The translations under genes and the position numbers were made by a program. Positions 1-9,145 of a stretch of DNA of 23,670 nucleotides are shown piece after piece (the first letter of the stretch is position 1; each line of letters opens with the position of its first letter). The stretch covers positions 1 to 23,670 of the forward strand of contig JAIPMN010015280.1 in NCBI GenBank assembly GCA_020650975.1, in the 5' to 3' direction. Origin of the DNA: Apostichopus californicus. Its lineage: Eukaryota > Echinodermata > Holothuroidea > Aspidochirotida > Stichopodidae. The notes below the pieces were generated by a model, which did no database searches, was not told where the DNA came from, and saw only the letters and a program-made list of their open reading frames with translations.

Positions 1-333
1 TTCTTTGAACACTAGAAGCTAATATTTTTGTAAATGATAAATTTTTTGATCAAATAGATCGGCAGAAGTATTCTGCATTGTTCATAATTGTAATATATGT
101 TGTGTTTTTTTTTCTTTTACTTTTGCTCTGTGTATGTATTCTTTTCAGTCTCATACATCACCCACTATGATCTTGGAGGAGTTTAGGCATACCTGTAGGC
201 CAATAAATAATGGTAAAAACAGCTGGATGTTGGGTGGGAATGGGGTAAGGTGGGGGAGGTACAGTGCTGACGAGAAAGGGCAAATTAGGAAAAGTGAATT
301 ACAATTGTGTAATGATGTTTTTATATAAAGGTT
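1..333. other. AT-rich non-coding stretch, nothing recognised
   Basis: The stretch contains T-rich runs and short ORFs without domain-like content or splice-flanked coding signal. I see no gene, RNA or recognisable repeat in it. Confidence 0.5.
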
Positions 334-536
334 CTCGCTTTTTCCTTCCTTCCCACCCTTCTCCCTCATCCTGTTTCCCCATCTTGCAATCTCTGTCCCC
401 TCTCCTCTGTTCATCTCTGTCCCCTCCCTTTCACCCCACCACCTCCCTATCCCGCAAACTGGAAGTCTTGTCATCTTCTCTCTCTTGCCTGGCCCCCTCT
501 TCCCGTCTCCCTCTGCGCCTCTCCCCTCCCATCCAA
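334..536. repeat. Long CT-rich polypyrimidine tract
   Basis: About 200 bases are dominated by C and T on the + strand, with the word TCTGTCCCCTC appearing twice near 391-427. Short ORFs here on both strands are low-complexity by-products of this composition. This is a compositional tract rather than a clean tandem repeat. It could form unusual DNA structure or serve as a pyrimidine-rich signal, but the sequence does not show a function. Confidence 0.6.
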
Positions 537-1213
537 TTTAAAATGTAATGTACTGTAACGTAAAATAAAATGTATGTTTATTGCTAGGCTGTTCTCAGCC
601 ACTTCGATCAAAGCGCTTGCGCAAAACTCATCAAAACACATGTGCATTTATATATTATGTACCAACAAACTTACCGGAGAGGTACAGAGACGTTGCTACA
701 GTGGTTTCCGCTTGCCAACTCAAAGTATACCCTCATAAAGTGGAATTTGAATTCTTATGGTAACACGCTGGATACATTTACCACTAATTTTGATACTTTT
801 GTTCTGCTACATAGTACAATGCTTAGTCTTAGGCCTAGACTAGTACAGGTCATGAAGTCGCCAGTTACAATTGAGACTAACGCTAGTCTAGCAAAGGCTA
901 CAGCAGCTAGCATATTGACATAGCATTAAGCCTAACGCAGGCCTACCGTAGAGGTCTAAACGAAATTAAACTTGAAAGCAATGCAAATAATTAAAACAGG
1001 AGCATGCGGCAAACAGCGCAAAGTTGAAATGCAACAGCCTAGTCCATAAATTACAATTCAATTGTTTAGCCCATAGGCTATAGCTTAGCAACTTTGCAAC
1101 TTGCAACAAGGCACGTCAGGTGAGCTAGTAAAACTTGTATTTATATTAATATTAAAAAGTATTAACACTAAGTAACACTGACAGTGACAGACCAACACTA
1201 CAGTCAGTATAGT
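537..1213. other. Non-coding stretch with TAGGCCTA-type motifs
   Basis: No gene is supported. The short ORFs starting near 581 and 642 lack domain-like composition. AGGCCT occurs at about 831 (within TAGGCCTAG) and 939, the first two of seven copies in the first 2.5 kb. Confidence 0.45.
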
Positions 1214-1704
1214 CAGTATTGCGAATTTCGGAACACTGCGAATTTCGGACACCCCTAAGAAATGCACGATTTCACCATGACAATCTACAGGAAGAGCCAA
1301 ATTTCACCAAAAAGTACAAAGCTACAGTTATTTTCTCACCAAAATGACCCGTGTGCAAGTAAGTACTTATATATTTGTCAATAAAATGACGGAGATATAT
1401 GAAGTCTGTTATAATTACTGAAAGAGCAAATGCGCCACCAATTTTATAACCAGCGCCACACTGTGGGAACGAGTGTCCGAATTTTGCAATACTCTAGCAA
1501 AGAAATACCAGTTCCACAATCACGAAGAATCTTCTTTTTTACAACATGAAAACAGTTCTTTTTTACAACATGAAAACAGTTTGCAGGAAAGAAAGTTTGG
1601 CCGTGTATCTTAATATAACACACTTCTCCCACCATATCAAGTATATTTTCAGGTGATTTATACCAGGTGATTTAAGGCTTAGGTGTCCGAAATTCGAAGT
1701 GTCC
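1214..1704. mobile_element. Candidate non-autonomous DNA transposon (MITE-like) with nested terminal inverted repeats
   Basis: A left arm at 1230-1259 and a right arm at 1678-1704 are inverted copies sharing the exact 14-mer CGAATTTCGGACAC (1239-1252, reverse complement at 1683-1696). The match extends outward through CACT and inward through CC-TAAG with small indels. A second, outer left copy at 1214-1237 (CAGTATTGCGAATTTCGGA) pairs with the reverse complement of 1471-1494, again with only a few mismatches. No transposase ORF lies between the arms, so the element would be mobilised in trans. I could not assign a superfamily, and no clean target-site duplication is visible. A compound of two related elements is an alternative. 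Confidence 0.55.
1532..1579. repeat. 24-bp tandem duplication (2 exact copies)
   Basis: Two identical 24-base units lie head to tail at 1532-1555 and 1556-1579. Each consists of a T-run followed by ACAACATGAAAACAG. They lie inside the candidate inverted-repeat element and look like a recent slippage event. Confidence 0.85.
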
Positions 1705-1935
1705 ATGCTACAAGTTACAACAGAGGCTAAGGTTCTTAGGCCTAGAATAACATTAGGAATATGACTAGAATAAGGCTAGGACTCTGGGAGGCTAACCTCA
1801 TACTAGGGAAGTGTTTTCAGAGTAATTGCAGAATAAAGTTGAAGGTTTACAGTCTTGTGCAAGGCCAAGGCCATCTAAAACAACTACAACTTAATCTCTG
1901 GTCATTGGTAACTTGCCACAGCCACACACCAAAGT

Positions 1936-2163
1936 GTGCCCAATTCAATCAATCTGTCTTGGGGCACCACATCCATAGGTTGCACCCACAAACCGGTGCA
2001 CACAACTATATTTACAAGTTACCTTGCAAGTCCCCATTTATACACCTGGGTGAAGAGAGGCAATGAAGATAAAGTGCCTTGCCCAAGGGGCCCAGGATCT
2101 GACCAGGACTCGAACCTGCAATCCTTAGATTGCAAGTCCACTGCCTTGACCACAACGCCCCTG
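1936..2163 (-). mobile_element. tRNA-derived SINE, minus strand
   Basis: Read on the minus strand, the element starts near 2163 with a tRNA-like head. It has an A-box-like region (GTTGTGGTCAAGGCAGTGG) and a perfect B box, GGTTCGAGTCC, near 2109-2119. The head is followed by a body with CCTTGGGCAAG and CTTTATCTTCATTGCCTCTC. The same body order recurs in the + strand element at about 15076-15366, so both belong to one SINE family. The 3' end (low coordinates) is poorly defined and no (ATT)n tail remains, so the copy may be truncated or old. The short ORFs across this segment on both strands are not genes. Confidence 0.75.
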
Positions 2164-2838
2164 AAACGACCACAATACCAGTCGAAGGTCTGATGTTACA
2201 CCGTAGCCAGCAATGTAATCACTTTGTTCGAAAGGTTACAGTAGGCCTATTATGTTTTGAGAACAAGTCGGAGCCGGCCTAACTATAGTCTGCATGCAGG
2301 GTCACTTTGTAGGCCTATCCTAGCTTTCACTTAGATCCTGTTGCCATCATATTCCCCATTTACCCTTACATTAGGCCTAGCCTAGTAATATTAAACAAGT
2401 CAAAGACATATCCTGGAGTTGATGCTCAGTTTTGGAGTGGGGAGATCTAACTAGGCCTACTCAAAGACCAAAACTTTCATTGAGAACAACTCAACAGTTG
2501 GCTGTTGTAATTTTGTGTTCATCTGTATAAGTTTAAGAGAATATATGTTCAAGATATATTCTGAAGTGGATGGGTAGTGAAGAAATTTTCCAAGACCTTT
2601 AGTTGAGAACGACCCAACTTTATGCTGTGGTAATTTTTTTTTTTTCATGTGTTTTTTTAATATGTGCTAATATTCTGAAGTGTATGCTCAGGTAGGACTT
2701 TAATTTAAGGAAAAACATGCTTGGATGCAGAGTGAGGAAAAGAGTGGACTGGGTATCTGTGCATTGGGATGCTAGGATAGATCTCTCAGGTGGCCCAACA
2801 TTCTATATAAACTGCTAATTCTACTTTAGAAAGCGAAG
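2164..2838. other. Non-coding stretch with four TAGGCCTA-type motifs
   Basis: AGGCCT occurs at about 2243, 2311, 2373 and 2453, each in a TAGGCCTA-like context. No gene is supported. The short minus-strand ORF around 2457-2648 is AT-rich and featureless. Confidence 0.45.
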
Positions 2839-2920
2839 GTAAATGTACAAAGTTAGAGGGCCTGACGTTTCGATCCTAGCTAAAGTATGGCTGGCTAAGT
2901 CTGCTCAAGAAGACAAACCA
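2839..2920 (+). repeat. Half copy of a foldback repeat (AGTTAGAGGGCCTGACGTTTCG)
   Basis: The segment AAAGTTAGAGGGCCTGACGT, followed by TTCGATCCTAGC and CTGCTCAAGAAGAC, matches the left arm of the foldback element at 20958-21058 and a decayed copy near 11918-11980. The inverted right arm is not seen here, so this is a partial copy of a dispersed repeat. A protein-coding role is unlikely. Confidence 0.6.
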
Positions 2921-4689
2921 TGGCCAATAAATAATAAATGCCAAATCAAGGCATCATGTAAATTTACTTAGCATTCTGTACATTTCTTGTGAAAGTATCC
3001 GTCTGTGCGAAAATTGTAGTGGTACTGCACACTCGACTGAAGTATTTGAGAAGCTTCATTTCTGCACTTCATATATGATGCCAGAATAGCTTTCAGCATT
3101 GTTGGATCAACCAGTGCTTGCGCTGTTACTGTTATGTTTCCTTCCATCAACTATCAGCATACCTCTTACATACCTGGCAGTTTGTTTTATTAGCTAACAT
3201 CTGCCACTGTCACTCTCAGGCAAGTGCAGCCAGCATTTAATATGAGTTGTAACTTGAGTCACTCATTATTTTTGAGGCACCACATGTGTCAATAGAGAAA
3301 GCTGCAGCAGCAGTAAAATCCTGCTCAGCTAGAAGGAATTCAATATCGGACTGTGGGGATTACCTCTGCAGACCAACAGAGAACAAAGGATTATTTCATA
3401 TGCAGCCTGGCTGCAAGATGCTGCAGCACAGACAGCATCTTACGTTTGACATAGTACCTTTAAGGTTAAGGTGACATCGATTTGCTTGTAATGATTCGAC
3501 TGAGATGAGGTGACTCTTGCCAAGCTCAGAGTGAAGTAGTTTCTTGCAGACTCTACAACTATTGCAGCACTGTACTGTATCCTTCAGCCATCTGACGGAC
3601 ACACTTTCATGACCAGTCCTTTTCAGATAAAAACGTGTGTGAACGATTGAATAGCAAGGTGTGTGTGCTTATCATGGGTATTTCACAATGGCAATGTGGA
3701 CCATCGTTTTCAAAATATCAGGCACTCAATACTATCAGCTCGTATCCAATGTTATTGTAACATTGTTAGTTGTTGAACTGGAGTCTTGATGACAGTACCT
3801 CAAGTTGTTGCAGCACTCTGCATAGTCTGGTGGAAAATCTATCTCAAAATGTCAAATTTGTCAGCTTCCAAGTACTAGCACCACATGACATATTTCTCAC
3901 TGACGACTAAAGCAAACACTGTCTGTTTGGCACTCTGGAATAGAAAGTTCTGCATAAGCCGATAAATGTTTTACTTAACAATGACATATTACTGATACGA
4001 GTAATACCATATCTTTACCTTAAGACCCTCCACTCGACAGGAAGAAATTCCTGCAGAGGATCTTGGCTATGTTTTACATTCATGTACTTTCAGTACATAA
4101 AGTGTTTGAAACATTTCCAGTTTTTGTATTAAAAACACATGGCCTTTTTCAATTGTGTTCTCAATTTGTGAACCTGACAAGACAGTCTCACTATTGACGT
4201 ATGACAGTGGGTGCATTCAAAATTGTAGTGATTATCATTCTTGTAAGCTTGATATCATGAAAATGTTTTGCTATACATGTATAAACCACAGCTTACATGC
4301 AGAGGCTGATGGCTGATGTACAGTATTACTCAATGTGTCTTATTGCTCTATCAGGCAGTGAGTATCAAGCTTGCAATCGTAGCAGGGTATTTGTGCTATT
4401 GCAGATACTAAAGTAAATGTGCACAGTTGAAGGTTAGGTCCTCTATACAGACTTGTGGGTTGATACGCTGCTACAGTATAATATGTTTGACACTACAGGT
4501 CAGGATGTCTTCAAATACTGTTGGGTATGCAAACATCTGTAAATTGCATTAAATGATGGATGTGTAAATTGTAATCATATGCAAGGCAGAACATATCATC
4601 AACAGACATGTGTCAAAGTTTATGTTGTACTGGCAGCATACCTATTCTAAGGTTGTAGTCGCCACATCCCACCAGTAGGTGCCACGGCG
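2921..4689. other. No gene recognised; short ORF fragments of unclear origin
   Basis: Open segments on the minus strand (2968-3150 and 3396-3602) and the plus strand (3286-3474) have fairly protein-like composition. They are short, lie in different frames, and are not joined by convincing splice sites. They could be remnants of an old retrogene or transposon. I identified no domain, RNA gene or repeat. Confidence 0.35.
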
Positions 4690-5052
4690 TTGATGAAATG
4701 TTACTCACTAGCTCAATGTGACCCAGTGGTAAGTGTGCCAGATAACTTTGATGATATGCTTATGAAGCATGTCTATGTTGTACATGGAGTACAGGAAAAT
4801 GTTGCCAGCATCATTGAATTAAGCTGTATGTATCATCAGCCCATGCAGCTTTGTAAGATGTGTTATACAAGATTGACCGGTGGTCGAACTTGTTATGAGA
4901 CCATAAAGAAGAGAGACCTTGCTCTTTTCTTGAATCTGAAGTGGTCTTATAATGAACATGACTCACTGTCAGATTCCAGCCATCAACAGCTTTTTTGTCT
5001 TCCATCAACAGGTGTTCATATTCACAACATTGATGTACTGATGCCTCCATAG
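4690..5052 (+). CDS. Unrecognised 120-aa ORF, doubtful
   Basis: An uninterrupted reading frame begins with two methionine codons and ends at TAG. The translation is protein-like in composition, with six cysteines, including one CKMC pair around residues 56-59. I recognise no domain. No signal peptide, membrane segment or repeat is evident. The opposite strand is also open across most of it (4811-5050), which weakens the coding argument. It stands alone about 0.9 kb upstream of the Gag-like gene with no clear promoter or polyadenylation signal. It may be a transposon remnant, an exon of an unseen gene, or a chance ORF. Confidence 0.2.
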   Translation: MMKCYSLAQCDPVVSVPDNFDDMLMKHVYVVHGVQENVASIIELSCMYHQPMQLCKMCYTRLTGGRTCYETIKKRDLALFLNLKWSYNEHDSLSDSSHQQLFCLPSTGVHIHNIDVLMPP

Positions 5053-5327
5053 TGGAAGTTGTGATAAAACCTGTGTTATGCTCATGAGCCCAGTCTGTGG
5101 TTCTTATCGGAAGAAGAAACTTATCCTAGAACTCTTGACTTTGCAGTCACTCAGGCTGGCTCAGTTCAGTTAAAAGAAAGAGAGAAAAGAGAGAGAGGCC
5201 GTCCTGCTGTCACTTAACTCTCTCCCTGTTGTTGTGTAAGGCACTTGTGCTGAACATTTGATACAGGCCCTGTACAACCTGTGGTAGCAAACTGCACTAG
5301 TGTGTCAGGTCTGACTATTGCTGTTGA

Positions 5328-5450
5328 CAGCTACCTAGAACTATCTAGACAGCTACCTAGAACTATCAGCTATCTAGAACTATCTAGAACAGCTACCTAG
5401 AACAGCTACCTAGAACTATCAGCTATCTAGAACAGCTACCTAGAACTATC
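5328..5450. repeat. Minisatellite of CAGCTACCTAGAACTAT-type units
   Basis: About 120 bases are built from permuted short blocks: CAGCTACCTAGAA, CTATCTAGAA and CTATCAGCTATCTAGAA. The blocks recur with variable order and length rather than a single fixed period. The core CTAGAA occurs many times. The array lies about 540 bases upstream of the Gag-like start codon. Confidence 0.85.
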
Positions 5451-5992
5451 TGGAAGCAGCAAAATGCTTCAAGGGAAACCTATTTTCCTTTCGATACATT
5501 TGGCTTAACCATATATACTACAAGGAACAGTCGTGAAGTCAAGCGTAATTACAGACCACTCTAGAGGTATACCAGTTCTTGTCATTCCTGGACCTTCATA
5601 TTGCCAAAGAAAGTAGATTCTTGGCTTTATATTCGTGTCCTATCAATCTTCACAAGAGGAAGGTTCTCTCCAAAGACAATACTGTTAAGCCCTTGTTGGT
5701 TAACTTGCCACTTTACTTTCAAACACTGTCATATGGTATTTGAGTTTTCCTTGCTAGTATACTGGGTTTTTTTTTGGTTTTGTTTTTTTCCCACTTTGTA
5801 GTTTATTAGTTCATAGAGCAATACTACATTTGTTTTGTTCCAAATCAACCTTCTCATGACAACATCTGCCAACAGTTTTACAAAGGTATTGTAATTGTTT
5901 ATGATTTAAAAAAAAGTTTATTTTATAGTTGCTGTTACTGAATCTATTCACCCTTTGTCTATTCTGTGGGGGTTAAACTATTAATTGTAAAA
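5451..5992. other. 5' flank of the Gag-like gene
   Basis: No coding exon is recognised. T-rich runs lie near 5766-5788 and an A-rich stretch near 5908-5916. An in-frame TGA at 5939-5941 closes the reading frame upstream of the gene, and no splice acceptor AG lies between that stop and the ATG. The coding exon therefore most likely starts within its own 5' UTR. No TATA box could be assigned with confidence. Confidence 0.45.
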
Positions 5993-8206
5993 ATGTCAGA
6001 GACTGACGTAAGCAATGATCCACAGGACCAAGATGAAGTGCAGGAGGATGTGCACCCATTAGAGGCAGCCAGTAGTGACTTTGTTGTTGTTGATGATGAC
6101 AACAGTCATGATCCTTTAGAAACTGAACTACCAGCTAAAGAAGAGGTCGAAAATGCAGCCAGTGAAACAAAGGAGGACTATAAGGAAGAGTACGTAGACA
6201 CCCAGGAAGAACTTCCTGTAGAGGGAGAGGAAGATGAGGAGCACCCCGTGGAGGAGGAAGAGGGTGAAACAATGGACGAGGATGACTTTGAAGATACAGC
6301 AGGAGATGACCAGAGTGTCAAATCAGCATCCATGACTCCTAAGGATATTCACAATATGGTTAACGATGCTCTGGACTTCAAGCTCGGGAACTTTCAGGCC
6401 CAGTTGCACCAGATGATGTCAGTGATTCAAAACGTCTCAAAGCAGGCCGCGATGGCACAGAAACAGGCCGAACAGGTCGTCAAAGGAAAGAGCGCTCAGG
6501 ATGGAGAAGCCAAACGGGACGAAGATCAACCCGGCAAAGAGCACAGCGAGGGAGCCATGAACGTAGATGCCCCTGACAAAGGCAAAGAGCAGCAGAAGAC
6601 GGAAGAAGATGGGACCACGGAATCCAAGAAGAAAGATGCCCAGGCAACGGGAAAAGTCCTGTGGGAAGACGACGAAGAGAAAGTCAAATGGGAAGAGTAC
6701 CTTTACAAGGTGTCTTCCCTTCTGGATGTCATGCCACCTACTGCGGAGAAATCAGTCTTAGATGACACCGTGTCTAGTTCCAACCAGAGCTCTTGTAGTT
6801 ATCTGCCAGCCGAGGGCATCGTCAAGAAGAGTTGGCAGAAAGTTAAAGACAAGAGCCTCATCGATGTGGCCTCTGTCAGCAAGAAGCAGAATCATCGTTA
6901 CTATTGGCCCATGGAGGACATGAAAGCCTATGGTTGGAACCCAAGGATCAATTCCGACATGGTGCCCCACATTGTTAAAGCGCAAGGGTCCGGAGGAAAG
7001 CGAAGGAACATCTTACCGGAAAATCTGTCACGGCTCAACCACGACATTCAGAGTACAGACGATTTGTTCCGGTACCAGCTGAGGATCATGTCCTATGCGT
7101 CTTATTTCCTGGCGGGGCTGGGAAAAGTCGTCAAGGGAGAAAAGAGTACAGAGGAAGAAACCAAGCATGATCTACTCAACAACTTGGGACAGTGTTTGAT
7201 TGACATCTGCGATACTTCAGTCAAGGGCTCCATCTTTGCCACGAGGGGTCGAAGACGGGTATACTTGGATGCGTTGAAAATAAACAACAACAAGGCACGT
7301 TCTGAAGTTGTAAACCAGCCGCTTGCCTTTGAATTGTTCTCAGCAGAGTATAAGTCCAGTTTTGAAAATCATCATGTTCATTTACCGGATGGGAACAGTG
7401 AAACACCCAAACGACAAGGGAGCGGTAGTGGTCGCAGTGGAGGGGGAGGTGGTGGAGGAGGGGGAGGTGGTGGAGGGGGAGGTGGTGGAGTTGGTCGTGG
7501 TGGTGGTCGTGGAAATAATAGCGGTGGTGGGGGTGGAGGAGGGAGAAATGATGGCAGAGGAATTGGTCCTAAGGTGGGTAACAACATTGGTTCAGGAGGT
7601 GGGAGGCGTACGTCTGGACAAAGTGACCTCAGATCGCCAGGCGGACGACCAGCTCCTGACAGGAACAGAGGCAACGCAAACAGAGATGGCAGACAAAATA
7701 ATGGTGGTCAACAGGGTGGTAGAGGAAAGAGGAAGAATTCTGGTGACAGGAGGGTAGGACCGGGAAAATCTGGAGTTGGTGGAGGAGGAGGGGGTGGTGG
7801 AGGAGGTGGTGGAGGTGGTATTGGAAGGAAAAGGAGGAGAGGACTGAAATCCTCGACATCACCGAGCAGAATGTGGTCCAGCCTTGACAGTAGCTACACT
7901 ACAGATCCTCAAGGATACAACATGTATCCACCCTTGGGGATGGGATACTCCGGAATGGACTTTTCGAGATTCACACCGGATAATAACGACAACAAGTCAA
8001 TGTTCAAAGGCTCCTTCCAGAGTGGTTTAGGAGGTGGCAGTTCCTCCCAGTTCCCGCCGTCGACATCTTCTTTAGGGGGAGGAGGGTATTATCGCCCCGG
8101 TGATGCTGGGTCCTATGTCGGATACATGTCCTTTTCAGATGACAGGTCTACGCTAGCAACGGAAGGGTTTCAAGGGAGTGACGATGACATCAATCGGATG
8201 TACTGA
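5993..8206 (+). CDS. Single-exon Gag-like, Gly/Arg-rich protein (737 aa), possibly DIRS-type Gag-derived
   Basis: The start is the first ATG (5993), with A at -3 and an in-frame TGA 54 bases upstream. The in-frame GTG at 5966 is not a credible eukaryotic start. Order of regions: an acidic Asp/Glu segment (residues 1-110), a probable coiled coil (about 114-165), a charged linker, a central domain (about 223-460), a Gly/Arg region with uninterrupted runs of 17 Gly (483-499) and 14 Gly (596-609), a basic NLS-like RKRRRG (612-617), and a Tyr/Gly/Ser-rich tail. The central domain carries YYWPMEDM, INSDMV, a helical DDLFRYQLRIMSYASYFLAG, RRRVYLDALK and LAFELFSAEY. This order recalls the Gag-like ORF of DIRS retrotransposons: a W-P motif, then helices, then an RR-x-x-L motif, then a Phe-rich end. 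That link is a by-eye inference. No CCHC knuckle is present, and no RT, RNase H or tyrosine recombinase follows. An RGG tail suggests RNA binding. An unrelated nuclear RNA-binding protein remains possible. Confidence 0.75.
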   Translation: MSETDVSNDPQDQDEVQEDVHPLEAASSDFVVVDDDNSHDPLETELPAKEEVENAASETKEDYKEEYVDTQEELPVEGEEDEEHPVEEEEGETMDEDDFEDTAGDDQSVKSASMTPKDIHNMVNDALDFKLGNFQAQLHQMMSVIQNVSKQAAMAQKQAEQVVKGKSAQDGEAKRDEDQPGKEHSEGAMNVDAPDKGKEQQKTEEDGTTESKKKDAQATGKVLWEDDEEKVKWEEYLYKVSSLLDVMPPTAEKSVLDDTVSSSNQSSCSYLPAEGIVKKSWQKVKDKSLIDVASVSKKQNHRYYWPMEDMKAYGWNPRINSDMVPHIVKAQGSGGKRRNILPENLSRLNHDIQSTDDLFRYQLRIMSYASYFLAGLGKVVKGEKSTEEETKHDLLNNLGQCLIDICDTSVKGSIFATRGRRRVYLDALKINNNKARSEVVNQPLAFELFSAEYKSSFENHHVHLPDGNSETPKRQGSGSGRSGGGGGGGGGGGGGGGGGVGRGGGRGNNSGGGGGGGRNDGRGIGPKVGNNIGSGGGRRTSGQSDLRSPGGRPAPDRNRGNANRDGRQNNGGQQGGRGKRKNSGDRRVGPGKSGVGGGGGGGGGGGGGGIGRKRRRGLKSSTSPSRMWSSLDSSYTTDPQGYNMYPPLGMGYSGMDFSRFTPDNNDNKSMFKGSFQSGLGGGSSSQFPPSTSSLGGGGYYRPGDAGSYVGYMSFSDDRSTLATEGFQGSDDDINRMY
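7439..7560 (+). repeat. GGA/GGT/GGG polyglycine-coding purine tract with G-quadruplex potential
   Basis: Seventeen consecutive Gly codons mix GGA, GGT and GGG. They include three runs of five G (near 7442, 7459 and 7474), and a second Gly-rich block with GGGGG follows near 7527. The mixed codons suggest the homopolymer is old or kept at protein level rather than a fresh single-codon expansion. The tract could form G-quadruplex structure in DNA or RNA. Pro-rich ORFs on the opposite strand are shadows of this composition. Confidence 0.8.
7778..7819 (+). repeat. Second polyglycine-coding tract (14 Gly codons)
   Basis: Fourteen Gly codons of mixed GGA, GGT and GGG lie just before the basic RKRRRG cluster of the Gag-like protein. 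The tract is in frame and uninterrupted. Like the first tract it is G-rich on the coding strand and probably prone to length variation. Confidence 0.85.
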
Positions 8207-9145
8207 CCCTTTTACCGACCTCGTTATAATTTTTAATAGTAGTACCAATTTTTTTTTTTTCTTGTTTTAATAGTCTTCCAGATACTTTACTGTGTTTCAT
8301 AAACTTGTATTTCAGCAGATTCTAATAGTTTTGTACACTTGTGGTCTACACACACTTACATCAATCATTTCAGTGTAGACACAAAGCCTACTTTCATCAT
8401 GGCTGTAGGGGTTGCTTGGGTAACGCTATGATTGATGGCTGATTTACACAGTTGTGCATAAAGTTTCATGATTCTAACAACGTCAGTCGTGGAAATAATT
8501 AATTATAGACAATTAAAACAGCAGCTGTTTTATTTAAATATTTGCAGATAACCTAACACAGTTTAGGGTTTATTTGTTATTTAATATTGTTATAATTGTT
8601 TTCTCATTTGGTGCAAAAATCAAACGATAATTCAGACTTTTTTTATGATCCTCAGAGCAATTTGACTTCACTGAGAGATTGAATTTAGAACCCTCAGAAA
8701 AGAAAACTTGTAAACAATATTTTGTAACTTGACATGCTAAAAAGTTTTAGGTCATAAATGCTGTGTGTTTGGTTCTGTAACACAGTAGTGGAAGTCTGAT
8801 GTCTTATACATTGACTTAAAATTACCACTCAGTGATTCTCCAAGTGAAGTTACTGCACTTCTCGCTATCAAGCATGTTGTCTTGAAACAGGAGGAGAGGG
8901 TCATTATTGGCAGACAAATGCCTCCATTCCCTCCCCCCCCCCCAAAGAATTCTGATATTACTGATAGTTATTGGCTCCATATATTCTACCAATTGCCTCA
9001 CCCCTCACAAAAAAGGAATTGAAAATTCTAAGATTCTTTGTCTGACAAGACCACAGACTGGCCAATGTCGCTGTCTAATTTTAGGTCCAAAATGTAATGA
9101 AACCAGATTACTTAATGGGCAAAGTGGAGGCCCGGAGAAAATAAA
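8207..9145 (+). other. 3' flank / probable 3' UTR of the Gag-like gene
   Basis: AT-rich sequence with T-runs follows the stop codon, with no further coding exon. A C-run lies near 8932-8943. The first AATAAA hexamer I found downstream is at 9140-9145, so the 3' UTR could be up to about 0.95 kb. The ORF near 8907-9224 is low quality and not supported. Confidence 0.4.
9140..9145 (+). promoter_or_regulatory. Candidate polyadenylation signal AATAAA (Gag-like gene)
   Basis: This is the first canonical hexamer downstream of the 5993-8206 coding region. No transcript evidence is available. Another hexamer lies at 9567-9572, close to an A-run, and either could be used. Confidence 0.35.

Noticed and set aside
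5966..5992. Upstream extension of the Gag-like ORF to the GTG at 5966
   Set aside because: GTG is not a credible start in this context, while an ATG with A at -3 follows at 5993.
7323..7757. 144-aa plus-strand ORF and Pro-rich minus-strand ORF (7378-7674) over the Gly-rich region
   Set aside because: They are alternative-frame shadows of the purine-rich Gly codons. Their low-complexity Val/Glu and polyproline translations follow from the composition.
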